Below, piece after piece: positions 1 to 7,856 of a stretch of 22,059 bases of DNA (positions within the stretch are counted from its first letter, which is position 1; each line of letters begins with the position of its first letter). The notes under the pieces are model-generated. The model was not told the origin of the DNA and made no database searches. It saw nothing but the letters and a program-made list of their open reading frames with translations. Both the position numbers and the translations under genes were made by a program. This stretch comes from Clostridiales bacterium (GTDB lineage: Bacteria > Bacillota_A > Clostridia > Saccharofermentanales > Saccharofermentanaceae), in NCBI GenBank assembly GCA_017649745.1, contig JAGCGE010000169.1, positions 1-22,059 on the forward strand. The letters are read 5' to 3'.

Positions 1-1215
1 GTCACAGTCACTGGTAAAGGCAATTATTCCGGCTCGAAAATACTGTCATTTACTATCCTTCCAATGGATATAAGTAATCTCACGGTAGGAACTATCAACA
101 CTCAGGTATACACTGGCTCAGCCGTGACTCCTGTTCCTTCAGTAAAGCGTAACTATACTACTCTCACATCTGGAACTGATTTTGACCTTTCATACTCGAA
201 CAACATTAACGCATCTTCAGAAGCTAAATGTACCATAACGATGAAAGGTAACTACACGGGATCAGCTGAAGTAACGTTCAAGATCAACCCGCGAAGCATT
301 TCCTACGCCACAGTTGCTGAGATATCTTCATACACATACACAGGATCAGAGATAAAACCTTGTCCTGCTGTTAAGGATGGAACGGTAACGCTTAAAGAGA
401 ATACTGACTTCACATATTCGTACGCTAACAACATCACAGTTCCTACATCTACCTATACTTCTTATCAGCCGAAGGTCATGATAACCGGAACTGGAAACTA
501 TACAGGAACTAAGACTGTTTACTTTACGATCGAAGCTAAGGACATCTCCGGACTCACGTTCAGTAGCATCTCCGATCAGACATACAACGGAAGCTACAGA
601 TCTCCTGCTCCGACTGTTACATGGGGCACAAAGACATTGTCATCCTCTTCGGATTACTATCTGTCATACAACAACAACCTTAACGCAGGTACTGCATCAG
701 TCACCGTTAAGGGTAAGAACAATTTCAAAGGCGAGAAGACGATCTCCTTCAAGATCCTTCCTATGAACATAGCTGATCTTACTTTAGGATCGATCAATGC
801 TCAGACATACACGGGCACAGCTATAACTCCTGCTCCAAATGTCATGAGAGGAAGCGTTTATCTCACCAAAGGAACTGATTATGATCTTTCATATTCAGAT
901 AACATCAATGCGTCTTCTAATGCAAAGTGCACTATTACAATGAAAGGTAACTACACAGGAACTAAGACGATCACATTCAAGATCAATCCTGCATCTGTCT
1001 ACTACTTCACGATGCCGACGATCCCGGAACAGACTTATACAGGATCACCTATCGAACCTTCCATTGCTATCACTATGAATGGTAAGGCAGTAACCAAAGA
1101 CATTGATTACACACTCGCCTTTTCGAACAACACCAATGCAGGATATGCAAGCGTGACTATAACGGGTATCGGAAACTACTGCGACTCTATCACGAGGAAT
1201 TTCAGGATAGTCAAG
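1..1215 (+). repeat. Five and a partial tandem protein-coding repeats
   Basis: Repeat units run about 1-63 (partial), 64-291, 292-537, 538-762, 763-990 and 991-1215. Each ends in a short strand such as TFKINP or SFKILP. Units 64-291 and 763-990 are the closest pair in protein (both contain NINASS and AKCTITMKGNYTG), yet they differ at many synonymous sites. They are therefore old duplicates rather than recent copies. Unit 292-537 has a small insertion near its middle (residues around VPTSTYTSYQP). The units resemble bacterial Ig-like/MBG-type surface repeats. Confidence 0.8.
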
Positions 1216-2109
1216 TCGACAACACCGACAGGCTCACCTACCAACACGCCTACGGGCACTCCGACAAATACTCCTACGAATAATCCGACAACACCACCTA
1301 CTCCGGCACCGACAGGAAACCCTGTAACTAACACACCTTCACCTGTCCCTTCCGAAAACACTTCGACAGATCAGATCAGAGCTTTCGTCGACAGACTTTA
1401 TACATGCGTACTCGAAAGAGAACCTGAAACGGACGGCGCTAACTGGTGGTTCGAAGAACTCTACAGTTTCAACCAGACAGGAGCACAGGCTGCAAAGAAT
1501 TTCGTATTCTGTGACGAGTTCATCTCACACAACAAGAGCAACGCTGAATTCGTTGATATCTTGTACGCGACATTTTTCGGAAGAGAGGCTGATGAAGCCG
1601 GTCGTAATTACTGGGTCGGTCTTCTTGAATCAGGCGCCAGCAGAGAGACCGTAGCTGATGGTTTCATCTATTCTCAGGAGTGGGCTGACACATGCGCTGA
1701 ATACGGAATCAGGTCAGGCGGAAACTTGATGCCACAGGTAAGGATCAAACCTACAGAGCAGACTTATGCTTTTGTTGAGAGACTTTATTCGACAGCACTG
1801 AACCGTTCATCAGATCAAAGCGGCCTTGAATACTGGGCTGATCATCTCTCGAATTTCGAGATGACCGGCGAGAGTGTAGGCGTTGATTTCTTCCTAAGTC
1901 AGGAGATGGAGGGATTCGGTCTAAGTAATGAAGAATACCTCAATAGGCTATATGTAACATTCATGAATCGAGAACCTGACGAAGCAGGCTTCAATTTCTG
2001 GCTTGGTCTTCTTCAGAATGGAGCTACGCGCAGAGATGTAGTACTAGGCTTCACAAGAAGTCCTGAGTTCATCGAGAAGTGCGTTGAAGCTAGGATCCTT
2101 CCGTTCTGA
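1..2109 (+). CDS. Secreted/surface repeat protein with two C-terminal DUF4214 modules (5' end outside window)
   Basis: The reading frame is open from base 1, so the gene starts to the left. An internal ATG at 64 is only a residue inside a repeat and is not the start. The visible 702 residues hold five complete and one partial copy of a ~75-82-residue beta-type repeat. Its signature is TYTGS/T, then a TP or AP turn, then DYDLSYSNNINA, then GNYTG and a final F-x-I. A Thr/Pro/Asn-rich linker follows at about 1216-1368. The C-terminus holds two copies of a DUF4214-type module at about 1370-1700 and 1750-2100, each with the pattern FV-RLY, NRxxDxxGxxYW and SQEF/SPEF. Repeats of this kind occur in exported clostridial proteins, and DUF4214 is often found in large surface proteins, so a cell-envelope location is inferred. 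No sorting signal is visible at the C-terminus. The stop lies two bases from the stop of the convergent SPFH gene. Confidence 0.85.
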   Translation, partial: VTVTGKGNYSGSKILSFTILPMDISNLTVGTINTQVYTGSAVTPVPSVKRNYTTLTSGTDFDLSYSNNINASSEAKCTITMKGNYTGSAEVTFKINPRSISYATVAEISSYTYTGSEIKPCPAVKDGTVTLKENTDFTYSYANNITVPTSTYTSYQPKVMITGTGNYTGTKTVYFTIEAKDISGLTFSSISDQTYNGSYRSPAPTVTWGTKTLSSSSDYYLSYNNNLNAGTASVTVKGKNNFKGEKTISFKILPMNIADLTLGSINAQTYTGTAITPAPNVMRGSVYLTKGTDYDLSYSDNINASSNAKCTITMKGNYTGTKTITFKINPASVYYFTMPTIPEQTYTGSPIEPSIAITMNGKAVTKDIDYTLAFSNNTNAGYASVTITGIGNYCDSITRNFRIVKSTTPTGSPTNTPTGTPTNTPTNNPTTPPTPAPTGNPVTNTPSPVPSENTSTDQIRAFVDRLYTCVLEREPETDGANWWFEELYSFNQTGAQAAKNFVFCDEFISHNKSNAEFVDILYATFFGREADEAGRNYWVGLLESGASRETVADGFIYSQEWADTCAEYGIRSGGNLMPQVRIKPTEQTYAFVERLYSTALNRSSDQSGLEYWADHLSNFEMTGESVGVDFFLSQEMEGFGLSNEEYLNRLYVTFMNREPDEAGFNFWLGLLQNGATRRDVVLGFTRSPEFIEKCVEARILPF

Positions 2110-2111
2110 TA

Positions 2112-3149
2112 TCACTGATCACTCAGATCCGCATTACATGCCGGACAGTGTCCTGAAATGAGCTGTTCCGGCAATGAGGATCCGCAGAATGGACAGCCTG
2201 CCATAGCTAGTCCTGCTAATCCTGTCATCGCGCCTGCGGAATTCCCCGCTGCGGTATTCAGTGCATCTGTAAATCCCAGAACAGCCAATGCTTTAAGAGC
2301 TTCAGGATCTTCACTGAAGACTTTTGCAGAATCGAACTGCTCGACACGTGCTCTTGAAGCAGCATCAAGAGTAAGGTCTGTCATTGCCATTGATTCTACG
2401 ACCATGCCGCGCTGCTCGCGCCACTTCTGGGATACAATTTCATTAACAGCATCTTTCAACTTACTCTTATTGGAGATAAGTTGCGGGAATGGGACCTTGT
2501 CACGTACAGCGCAGAGATTGAGCGCTTCCTCCATGTGATCTTTTACTTCGAGAAAAGGTGTCTTCGGAAGAGCCGGAGAACCCATGAAATCAGATACGGT
2601 AGTGTACTTTCCTGTACAACGGAAAAACTTGACCGGATCAACGATTCTGAACGAGAACATGATCCTGAATTTGAAATAGAGATTACCGTAAAACGGGTCA
2701 GGATAAGGAACAGTCAGAAATTCATTGCAGGTCTGATTCATTATCTCAAGTCCGTTGATATAGTAGATCCTCTGGATCTTTGTAACTTCGCCTGCGAATC
2801 TGAAACGTTCGAAAGCATCTCCCAAAACTCCTTTGATGCCGCTGCCTCCCAGAACGGATGCAGAAGAGGAATTGGCCCAGGTATACATACCAGGCTCGGT
2901 GACACTATCAACGATCTTGCCGTTATCGACCATAACGGCGTAAGCTCCAGGCGGAACGATTATCTTAGATCCCGCCGAAATGATCTCGCTGTCACCATTA
3001 TTGTTCTTCCTGGAATTCATTTTCTGCGCACGTTTAACGAGGATCTCCTGTCCCATTGAATCAGTCTTGAAAACTTCCAGAGTCTGATCCTTAAGTTCCG
3101 AAACGATCGAATCTGTCATCGTGCCTACGACGTTACTGATAAATCCCAT
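2112..3149 (-). CDS. SPFH (band 7) domain protein with C-terminal zinc ribbon
   Basis: This 345-residue protein resembles the YdjI-type SPFH family. An N-terminal helical stretch is followed by a band-7/SPFH core (about residues 50-250) containing IIVPPGAYAVMVDNGKIVD and an EPGMY turn. A Gly/Ala-rich segment then leads to a terminal four-Cys zinc ribbon (C319-x2-C322 and C335-x2-C338). SPFH proteins assemble on or near membranes as scaffolds. A longer reading from an ATG at 3170 is possible. I chose the ATG at 3149 because its upstream bases GGAGAAAAGGAAAT form the ribosome binding site, because a predicted promoter would leave almost no leader before 3170, and because family members begin MGFI/MGLF. 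A small two-TM protein gene lies just upstream on the same strand, and membrane partners are common beside such genes. The specific role is unknown. Confidence 0.8.
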   Translation of the reverse strand: MGFISNVVGTMTDSIVSELKDQTLEVFKTDSMGQEILVKRAQKMNSRKNNNGDSEIISAGSKIIVPPGAYAVMVDNGKIVDSVTEPGMYTWANSSSASVLGGSGIKGVLGDAFERFRFAGEVTKIQRIYYINGLEIMNQTCNEFLTVPYPDPFYGNLYFKFRIMFSFRIVDPVKFFRCTGKYTTVSDFMGSPALPKTPFLEVKDHMEEALNLCAVRDKVPFPQLISNKSKLKDAVNEIVSQKWREQRGMVVESMAMTDLTLDAASRARVEQFDSAKVFSEDPEALKALAVLGFTDALNTAAGNSAGAMTGLAGLAMAGCPFCGSSLPEQLISGHCPACNADLSDQ

Positions 3150-3185
3150 ATTTCCTTTTCTCCAATCCATGTTCCCTATAGGTCA

Positions 3186-3214
3186 AGTATAAAATTGGAG
3201 ACGGGTTTTGTCTA
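3186..3214 (-). promoter_or_regulatory. Sigma-70-type promoter for the SPFH gene
   Basis: On the minus strand TAGACA (3209-3214) and TATACT (3186-3191) are separated by exactly 17 bases, each matching consensus at five of six positions. The expected transcript start near 3178 supports translation from the ATG at 3149. It lies in the gap after the two-TM gene, so the SPFH gene can be transcribed alone as well as by read-through. Confidence 0.6.
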
Positions 3215-3223
3215 TCCGAGAGA

Positions 3224-3688
3224 TCAATCCTCAGAGATCAGATTGAGGTCATCCTTGATCCTTGCAACGATAGCTTTATCTCCATTCGCATAGAAATCTT
3301 TTCCGAAAAGGATACTAGCTTTCTGATTCTCAAGACCTTTAATAATGTAACTGTTATCAGCCTTACCGATTACCTCACCGCTAAAGAACTCATAGTCATG
3401 ATTCCTGATCGCTTTCGATGTTGCAATAGCATCATATACTGCATATATCGGAAAGATGATACAGAAAAGAGCGAGTGCGCTTATAGCGATTATCCTTAAG
3501 AAGTAAACGAGCAAGAACAGTATCAAACCTGCGACCGCTGCAACAATGAAAGAGATAGGGATCAGCTTGATCGCAGAAGACTTCACATTCTTAAGATACT
3601 TTTTTTCCAACTCTTCACTAACAGTGATCGGAACCAGATTTTGTTCACTAACGGCATTCTGCACTGCGGACTTAAGATCAACAGCCAT
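3224..3688 (-). CDS. Small two-TM membrane protein next to SPFH gene
   Basis: The 154-residue product has a charged N-terminal helix and then two adjacent hydrophobic segments (about residues 40-85, through FIVAAVAGLILFLLVYFL and ISALALFCIIFPIYAVY). A hydrophilic C-terminal domain of about 65 residues rich in beta strand follows. The site TTGGAGGATATATAA supports the ATG at 3688. I do not recognise a named family. It is transcribed toward the SPFH gene with a 74-base gap that contains another promoter. A membrane partner or anchor for the SPFH protein is the natural guess, from context only. Confidence 0.7.
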   Translation of the reverse strand: MAVDLKSAVQNAVSEQNLVPITVSEELEKKYLKNVKSSAIKLIPISFIVAAVAGLILFLLVYFLRIIAISALALFCIIFPIYAVYDAIATSKAIRNHDYEFFSGEVIGKADNSYIIKGLENQKASILFGKDFYANGDKAIVARIKDDLNLISED

Positions 3689-3728
3689 TTATATATCCTC
3701 CAACAACTCATAATAATCTGCAGAAAAG

Positions 3729-3757
3729 ATTAAACAACTGTCACTTGATTATGTCAA
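3729..3757 (-). promoter_or_regulatory. Strong sigma-70-type promoter for the two-TM protein gene
   Basis: The minus strand has a perfect TTGACA (3752-3757), a 17-base spacer and TTTAAT (3729-3734, five of six). Transcription would start near 3722, leaving a leader of about 34 bases before the ATG at 3688. This is one of the few units in the window with a consensus -35 box. Confidence 0.65.
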
Positions 3758-3786
3758 CAAACCTCACACATTCTTTATATATTTGA

Positions 3787-4563
3787 TCAAAACATGAGAA
3801 ACATATCTTTAAACTCATCAATCGTATAAGGATTATTATCATTTGGAACAGTTACAAAATCATAGGCATTGTTTTCCTCAGCAACAGGGAAAACATCTTC
3901 TGTCCAGATAACTGTACCGCTACTAAGTATCTTCTGCGTCTGTTTTCCTGTCATACCATACTGTTCGACATTGATATATTCGAATCCATAATTATCGTGT
4001 CCGTTATCTATCTTGTATATGTATGTCAGATAAGTTTCTTCTCCAGATCCTCCATGAAAAACAGCAACATAATCATCTGTGATCTCTGTTCTGAGTTCAT
4101 AATCATCAGGGATCAAGTCGATCACAGGATAAGGATAGGACTCTGTCGTCTCGGAGACTTCTACCCAACCCGAATCAAAAAGTTGATTAAATACATCTTC
4201 AGGAATATCGTCTTCGGTTCCTTCCGAAAGAATCTCGAGTGAATAGATAACCGTCTGCGCAGGCCAGGTTTCCGCTATGTTATCGCATGTCACACATATC
4301 TCATATCCCGTATGAAGATCACTCCATTCAATATCAAGAGATGAATCTGAAGCGACCGTCATTAAGATCGGAGTAGGCGTTCCTTCCCCTATCGATGCGA
4401 CGATCATATGATCACCATTTTCACACTCAACATATCGTCCTGTGATCTGCATCCGCGACTCTTCCTCATTGGTCGTTTTAGTGCAGCCTGTAAAACAAAC
4501 AAAGGCGATAGTAACGAGCAACAAAACAGTAAATATCATTATCTGTTTTTTTCTGGTTTTCAT
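3787..4563 (-). CDS. Hypothetical lipoprotein
   Basis: This 258-residue protein begins with a lipoprotein signal peptide: KTRKK, a hydrophobic core, then the lipobox-like CFTGC with the lipidated Cys at residue 27. It should be anchored on the outer face of the membrane. The mature part starts with a short beta-rich segment (about residues 38-115) and continues with an acidic C-terminal domain. I recognise no enzyme motif or named family. The site GGGAG lies about 11 bases before the ATG. The gene follows another lipoprotein gene by 21 bases, so the two are very probably co-transcribed. Confidence 0.75.
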   Translation of the reverse strand: MKTRKKQIMIFTVLLLVTIAFVCFTGCTKTTNEEESRMQITGRYVECENGDHMIVASIGEGTPTPILMTVASDSSLDIEWSDLHTGYEICVTCDNIAETWPAQTVIYSLEILSEGTEDDIPEDVFNQLFDSGWVEVSETTESYPYPVIDLIPDDYELRTEITDDYVAVFHGGSGEETYLTYIYKIDNGHDNYGFEYINVEQYGMTGKQTQKILSSGTVIWTEDVFPVAEENNAYDFVTVPNDNNPYTIDEFKDMFLMF

Positions 4564-4584
4564 TTCTTTTTCTCCCTTGCCAGA

Positions 4585-5688
4585 TTAAAGCCCAAAAGCT
4601 TCATTGACTTCTTCAGGACTTGAGAATTCACCAAAGAATTTTTCTGTTTCCATTTCACCATTTGTCTCGCAATAAATTATAAATGCATCATTCATATAAA
4701 ATATGACGTACATATTCCTATCTCCATCAAGTGTTTCATAATGGTACACTTCTCCATCCTCATACTGAGATACCCAACGCCAATCTTTTTCAGGATTGAT
4801 GCCGATCAACTCGTCGTAATTGATCCTTTTTATAACATCCATTCTTTCGAACATCGGAGCATTAGTGTAATTTTCAACTCCTCCGTTAACAATATAGACG
4901 CTCGTTGAATCAGTCTCCATAACCTGTCCATCTTCCAGTTCGAAACCTATGGGTTTATTCTCGAATTGGAGATTCAAAAGAGGAGTCCACTGGGCTAATC
5001 CGATATGACTGGAATAGGAGTAATACACATCGCCGATACGCATTATCTTACACGGAACATTTACCGCACTTTCATATTGAACAGTACTGTCGAATTTCGG
5101 ATCCAAGTAACCAGCTACAGCCATTGGTGTTTCATATGTACAGAGAAGATTCATACTGTCATCATACAATCTGTATTGGAGCAATCCGTCTCTGCATATC
5201 AGATAATTCTTTCCGTCTTTTTGGATCAATTGCAATCCTGAAAACGAGCCACTGTTCAGATCATATGAACTGAGCGATCCGTTATCAGCAACTTCATCCA
5301 GAGTAAGGGTCTTTTCATCTCTTACCTTTGTAATACCCTTGTTTCCCATATAGCCGCTGACACCTCCATATGCCAGATCGTAGTCAGCCTCAACATGAAT
5401 GAATTCATCCTCGTCAATATCTAACGGGCCCCGACTATATAGCAGTCCCCATGAATCGCTTCCATCTTCGCAGGCAAAACATACTGATCCACATCTAAAT
5501 ACAGTCATGCATGCCGTTCCGCCTTCTTTCGTTACCAATTGGTCCGGATATTCATAATGTATTGCGTTATCAATGGCCTTTATCAGACCGTTCTCCTGAT
5601 CCTTATCAGTCGGTTCTTCCCTTGAAGAACAAGCACTACCGAGCAAAAAGCTAAGAGATACAATCGCTGCCAAAATTTTCCTTTTCAT
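4585..5688 (-). CDS. Hypothetical lipoprotein
   Basis: This 367-residue protein starts MKRKILAAIVSLSFLLGSAC, a lipoprotein signal with the acylated Cys at residue 20. An in-frame ATG exists at 5727, but the ATG at 5688 is preceded by AGGAGGGATAGAG and starts directly with the signal peptide, so it is the real start. The mature protein is acidic and rich in Tyr, Asp and Gly, consistent with an extracellular beta-rich domain. I do not recognise a family. It is the first gene of a two-gene lipoprotein operon with the 3787-4563 gene. The -3 position of the lipobox is Gly instead of the usual Leu/Val/Ile, a slight departure from consensus. Confidence 0.75.
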   Translation of the reverse strand: MKRKILAAIVSLSFLLGSACSSREEPTDKDQENGLIKAIDNAIHYEYPDQLVTKEGGTACMTVFRCGSVCFACEDGSDSWGLLYSRGPLDIDEDEFIHVEADYDLAYGGVSGYMGNKGITKVRDEKTLTLDEVADNGSLSSYDLNSGSFSGLQLIQKDGKNYLICRDGLLQYRLYDDSMNLLCTYETPMAVAGYLDPKFDSTVQYESAVNVPCKIMRIGDVYYSYSSHIGLAQWTPLLNLQFENKPIGFELEDGQVMETDSTSVYIVNGGVENYTNAPMFERMDVIKRINYDELIGINPEKDWRWVSQYEDGEVYHYETLDGDRNMYVIFYMNDAFIIYCETNGEMETEKFFGEFSSPEEVNEAFGL

Positions 5689-5727
5689 CTCTATCCCTCC
5701 TGGATTCTTATACCCTATAGACAACAA

Positions 5728-5743
5728 AACAACTCACGTTGTT
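5728..5743. promoter_or_regulatory. Inverted repeat upstream of lipoprotein operon (possible operator)
   Basis: AACAAC-TCAC-GTTGTT is a perfect six-base dyad in the 261-base gap 5689-5949 between divergent genes. On the minus strand it lies just upstream of TATAAG (5707-5712), where a -35 box would be expected, so it could be a repressor site or a leader hairpin for the lipoprotein operon. No known regulator consensus is recognised. Confidence 0.3.
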
Positions 5744-5792
5744 ACATTCCTATTGAGAAATTTTCTTGCTTTCTTTGTTCAGATAATAAAAT

Positions 5793-5816
5793 GAGCGTCT
5801 GCTCATGCAAACGCTC
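5793..5816. other. Stem-loop with alternative pairing in intergenic gap
   Basis: GAGCGT (5793-5798) can pair with ACGCTC (5811-5816). The overlapping TGAGC-GTCT-GCTCA offers a competing five-base stem, so the two are mutually exclusive. On the minus strand the longer stem is followed by ATTTTATTAT, a weak terminator-like tail. The rest of the gap holds only the dyad at 5728-5743 and the promoter of the + strand gene. Confidence 0.3.
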
Positions 5817-5905
5817 TTGGAATAACTTGCTTATCCTTTTGTATAAATTACTTATTCTGGCTACAAACAGCTATCAAATTTGACATCAATAATTTTTTAT
5901 ATTTG

Positions 5906-5914
5906 TGTTATATT
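5906..5914 (+). promoter_or_regulatory. Extended -10 promoter for the substrate-binding protein gene
   Basis: TGTTATATT fits the extended -10 form TGnTATAAT with one mismatch and lies 36 bases before the ATG at 5950. TTGACA at 5880-5885 is 23 bases from the -10, too far for a normal -35. Promoter placement is therefore moderately supported. Confidence 0.4.
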
Positions 5915-5949
5915 ACTGGTAGACATTCGCATCACAACAGGAGATTAAA

Positions 5950-6993
5950 ATGAGAAAAATCACATCACTTTTATTGATATCTATTTTGATACTTGGAATG
6001 TTTACCGGTTGTAAACTTAGCAAGACGCGAGTTGTCACAGACTGTAGCGGAACAAAGGTAGAAATACCCGATAATCCACGCAAAGTGGTTGTTACGAGCC
6101 CTGGCGCTTGTGCGTTTATGTATGCAATGGGTTTGGGTGATAGGGTTACGGGCTTCTATAAATTGTCTTTAGTGAATTATTATGCCCATTATGCACACGG
6201 GGATTATGAATACATTTCAAGCGCCAAATTTGATGATATAGATAGATATGAAATGAATCCTAATGCAGAAGATTTGATCGATTCCGGAGCAGATCTTGTG
6301 ATACTTGAAGACGCTGAATACGCTAAAGAATTACGAAATAAGAACATCAATGCAATTTGCTTCCATTACACAAATAAAGATGAACTCTATTTTGCAATTG
6401 ATATGCTAGGTGAGATCTTTGGTTCTGATGCAAAAGAATACGCCGAACGTTGGAAGGCTAAGTTAGAATCTACAATTGATACTATAGCTGATTATTTAGC
6501 TGATCATCCCGAATTAGATCGTTGCAACGTGTTATGGATCGAAAGCGTAAAAGACAATTTGGAGACTGAAACTACGCGCGGTTTGGTTGAGTTTTCGATT
6601 CAGGCTTCGGGAGGCGACCTTATGGCCTCATCTTTTAAGGGATTTGAAGAAATAGATCCAAAAACTGCATTAACACTTAATCCGGATACAATACTTATCG
6701 ATTCGTATGACAATTTCGAAGTCTTGATTAACGATCCTTTGTGGCAAGAAGTACCCGCCGTAAGCAACGATCGTACATACCCACTGTCCGCAAACTTGGT
6801 TTTGGAGGACTGTGATATATACGTAGTGGAGTTGCCTTTGATACTTATTTATTTATTCAACACAATGTATCATCCTGAATCAAATCAAATTGAATATGAC
6901 GAGATCTGGGATTTCTGTAAAGAATATGATCAGGCTGTTGACGAGGAGCAAGTCTCAGCGGTGCATTTTTGTTTTTTCTGTCAATATATCTAG
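5950..6993 (+). CDS. Iron-siderophore/cobalamin-type ABC substrate-binding lipoprotein (orphan)
   Basis: The 347-residue product has a lipoprotein signal ending GMFTGC (Cys21) and then a class III periplasmic-binding fold. VVTDCSGTKVEIPDNPRKVVV is the typical start of siderophore/B12-binding proteins, followed by a PGACAFMYAMGLGDRVTG helix. Later come GADLVIL, LNPDTILID and DPLWQEVPAVSNDRTYPL, where such proteins contact ligand and permease. The site AGGAG precedes the ATG. No permease or ATPase lies nearby. Compared with its neighbours the gene uses more AT-rich codons (many ATA/ATT and AAA), and it ends in an odd Cys/Phe-rich tail (HFCFFCQYI), suggesting horizontal origin or an altered 3' end. 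Family assignment is firm and ligand unknown. Confidence 0.8.
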   Translation: MRKITSLLLISILILGMFTGCKLSKTRVVTDCSGTKVEIPDNPRKVVVTSPGACAFMYAMGLGDRVTGFYKLSLVNYYAHYAHGDYEYISSAKFDDIDRYEMNPNAEDLIDSGADLVILEDAEYAKELRNKNINAICFHYTNKDELYFAIDMLGEIFGSDAKEYAERWKAKLESTIDTIADYLADHPELDRCNVLWIESVKDNLETETTRGLVEFSIQASGGDLMASSFKGFEEIDPKTALTLNPDTILIDSYDNFEVLINDPLWQEVPAVSNDRTYPLSANLVLEDCDIYVVELPLILIYLFNTMYHPESNQIEYDEIWDFCKEYDQAVDEEQVSAVHFCFFCQYI

Positions 6994-7013
6994 TTTTAAT
7001 TCGACATGTGTTT

Positions 7014-7835
7014 CTAATCCTGCTTCTTTCCTATGATCATAAAGTGCGGACTTATCCCCATCATTGAATCATCTGTTTCCGATGCATGAACGATATCAAG
7101 AAGACGCGACCTCTTGTCAGGATCGTCCCATTTGCTGTTCAGGTCAGGAGTGATCCAAAGGCAACCCTCAACTGCATGCTTACCGAGCACCTCGAATCCT
7201 CCGTCAGCAACTTCAGATAAAAGTCCTTCAGGTGTATGAAAATATGCATCTGCAATTATACGAGGATATGTATCAGGACGGATATGTTCACCAGTTAGCA
7301 TCTCTCGCTTTATCATATCCATATACACATCATCATCGATAAAATCCACACCATTTCCATAGACTGACAATGCCCATGTAGCCGAACTGAATTTTGAGAT
7401 ACCGGCTGCAAAGAGCAGACCGCCTTTCTTAAGGATACGATAGGCTTCAGAAAGCGCTTTCATCCTGTCTGAACGGTTCATCAGATGATATAACGGTCCC
7501 ATCAGAAGAACAGCATCAAAACTCTCTGACTCCTCTTCAAGTTTTCTGGCATCGCCGACTGTTGCTGTATATGGTGTCTTCATTTCCTGCTTTGCATATT
7601 CGACAGCATAAGGAGCAAGTTCAATCAACGTAACTTCATGTCCCTTCTCTGCAAGCCATTCTGAATAGCGGCCGATACCTCCTCCAATATCACAAACAGC
7701 GCAATTAGAAGAAGTCAGATATTTTGAAATGATCTCTTTTGTTCTGTAAAACTCGATTACTCCCAAGCCTCTTTCAAGACGTCCGACTTCCGCACCATTA
7801 TTGTAAAAATCATATACGTTATCTATATTTTCCAT
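7014..7835 (-). CDS. Class I SAM-dependent methyltransferase
   Basis: This 273-residue protein has the Rossmann methyltransferase core. Motif I is VCDIGGGIGR (residues 47-56), the acidic SAM-ribose residue is E72 in LIEL, and motif IV is FDAVLLMGPLYHL (about 106-118). The usual RILKKGGLLFAAG strand follows at about 131-144. The C-terminal ~100 residues form a substrate domain. It resembles the UbiE/COQ5-like Methyltransf_11/25 small-molecule methyltransferases, and the substrate cannot be told. The ribosome site is weak (AGGATTCAGAG), and the gene sits 21 bases after the serine hydrolase, so translation may depend partly on its upstream neighbour. It ends the - strand run and converges on the binding-protein gene. 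Confidence 0.85.
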   Translation of the reverse strand: MENIDNVYDFYNNGAEVGRLERGLGVIEFYRTKEIISKYLTSSNCAVCDIGGGIGRYSEWLAEKGHEVTLIELAPYAVEYAKQEMKTPYTATVGDARKLEEESESFDAVLLMGPLYHLMNRSDRMKALSEAYRILKKGGLLFAAGISKFSSATWALSVYGNGVDFIDDDVYMDMIKREMLTGEHIRPDTYPRIIADAYFHTPEGLLSEVADGGFEVLGKHAVEGCLWITPDLNSKWDDPDKRSRLLDIVHASETDDSMMGISPHFMIIGKKQD

Positions 7836-7856
7836 ACTATTCTCTGAATCCTATAT

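Noticed and set aside
2481..3059. 192-codon + strand open frame opposite the SPFH gene
   Set aside because: It is antisense to a clear SPFH gene, has no ribosome site and its product resembles no protein type.
6994..7013. Terminator between the binding-protein gene and the methyltransferase gene
   Set aside because: The short convergent gap has no stem followed by a U-run on either strand.
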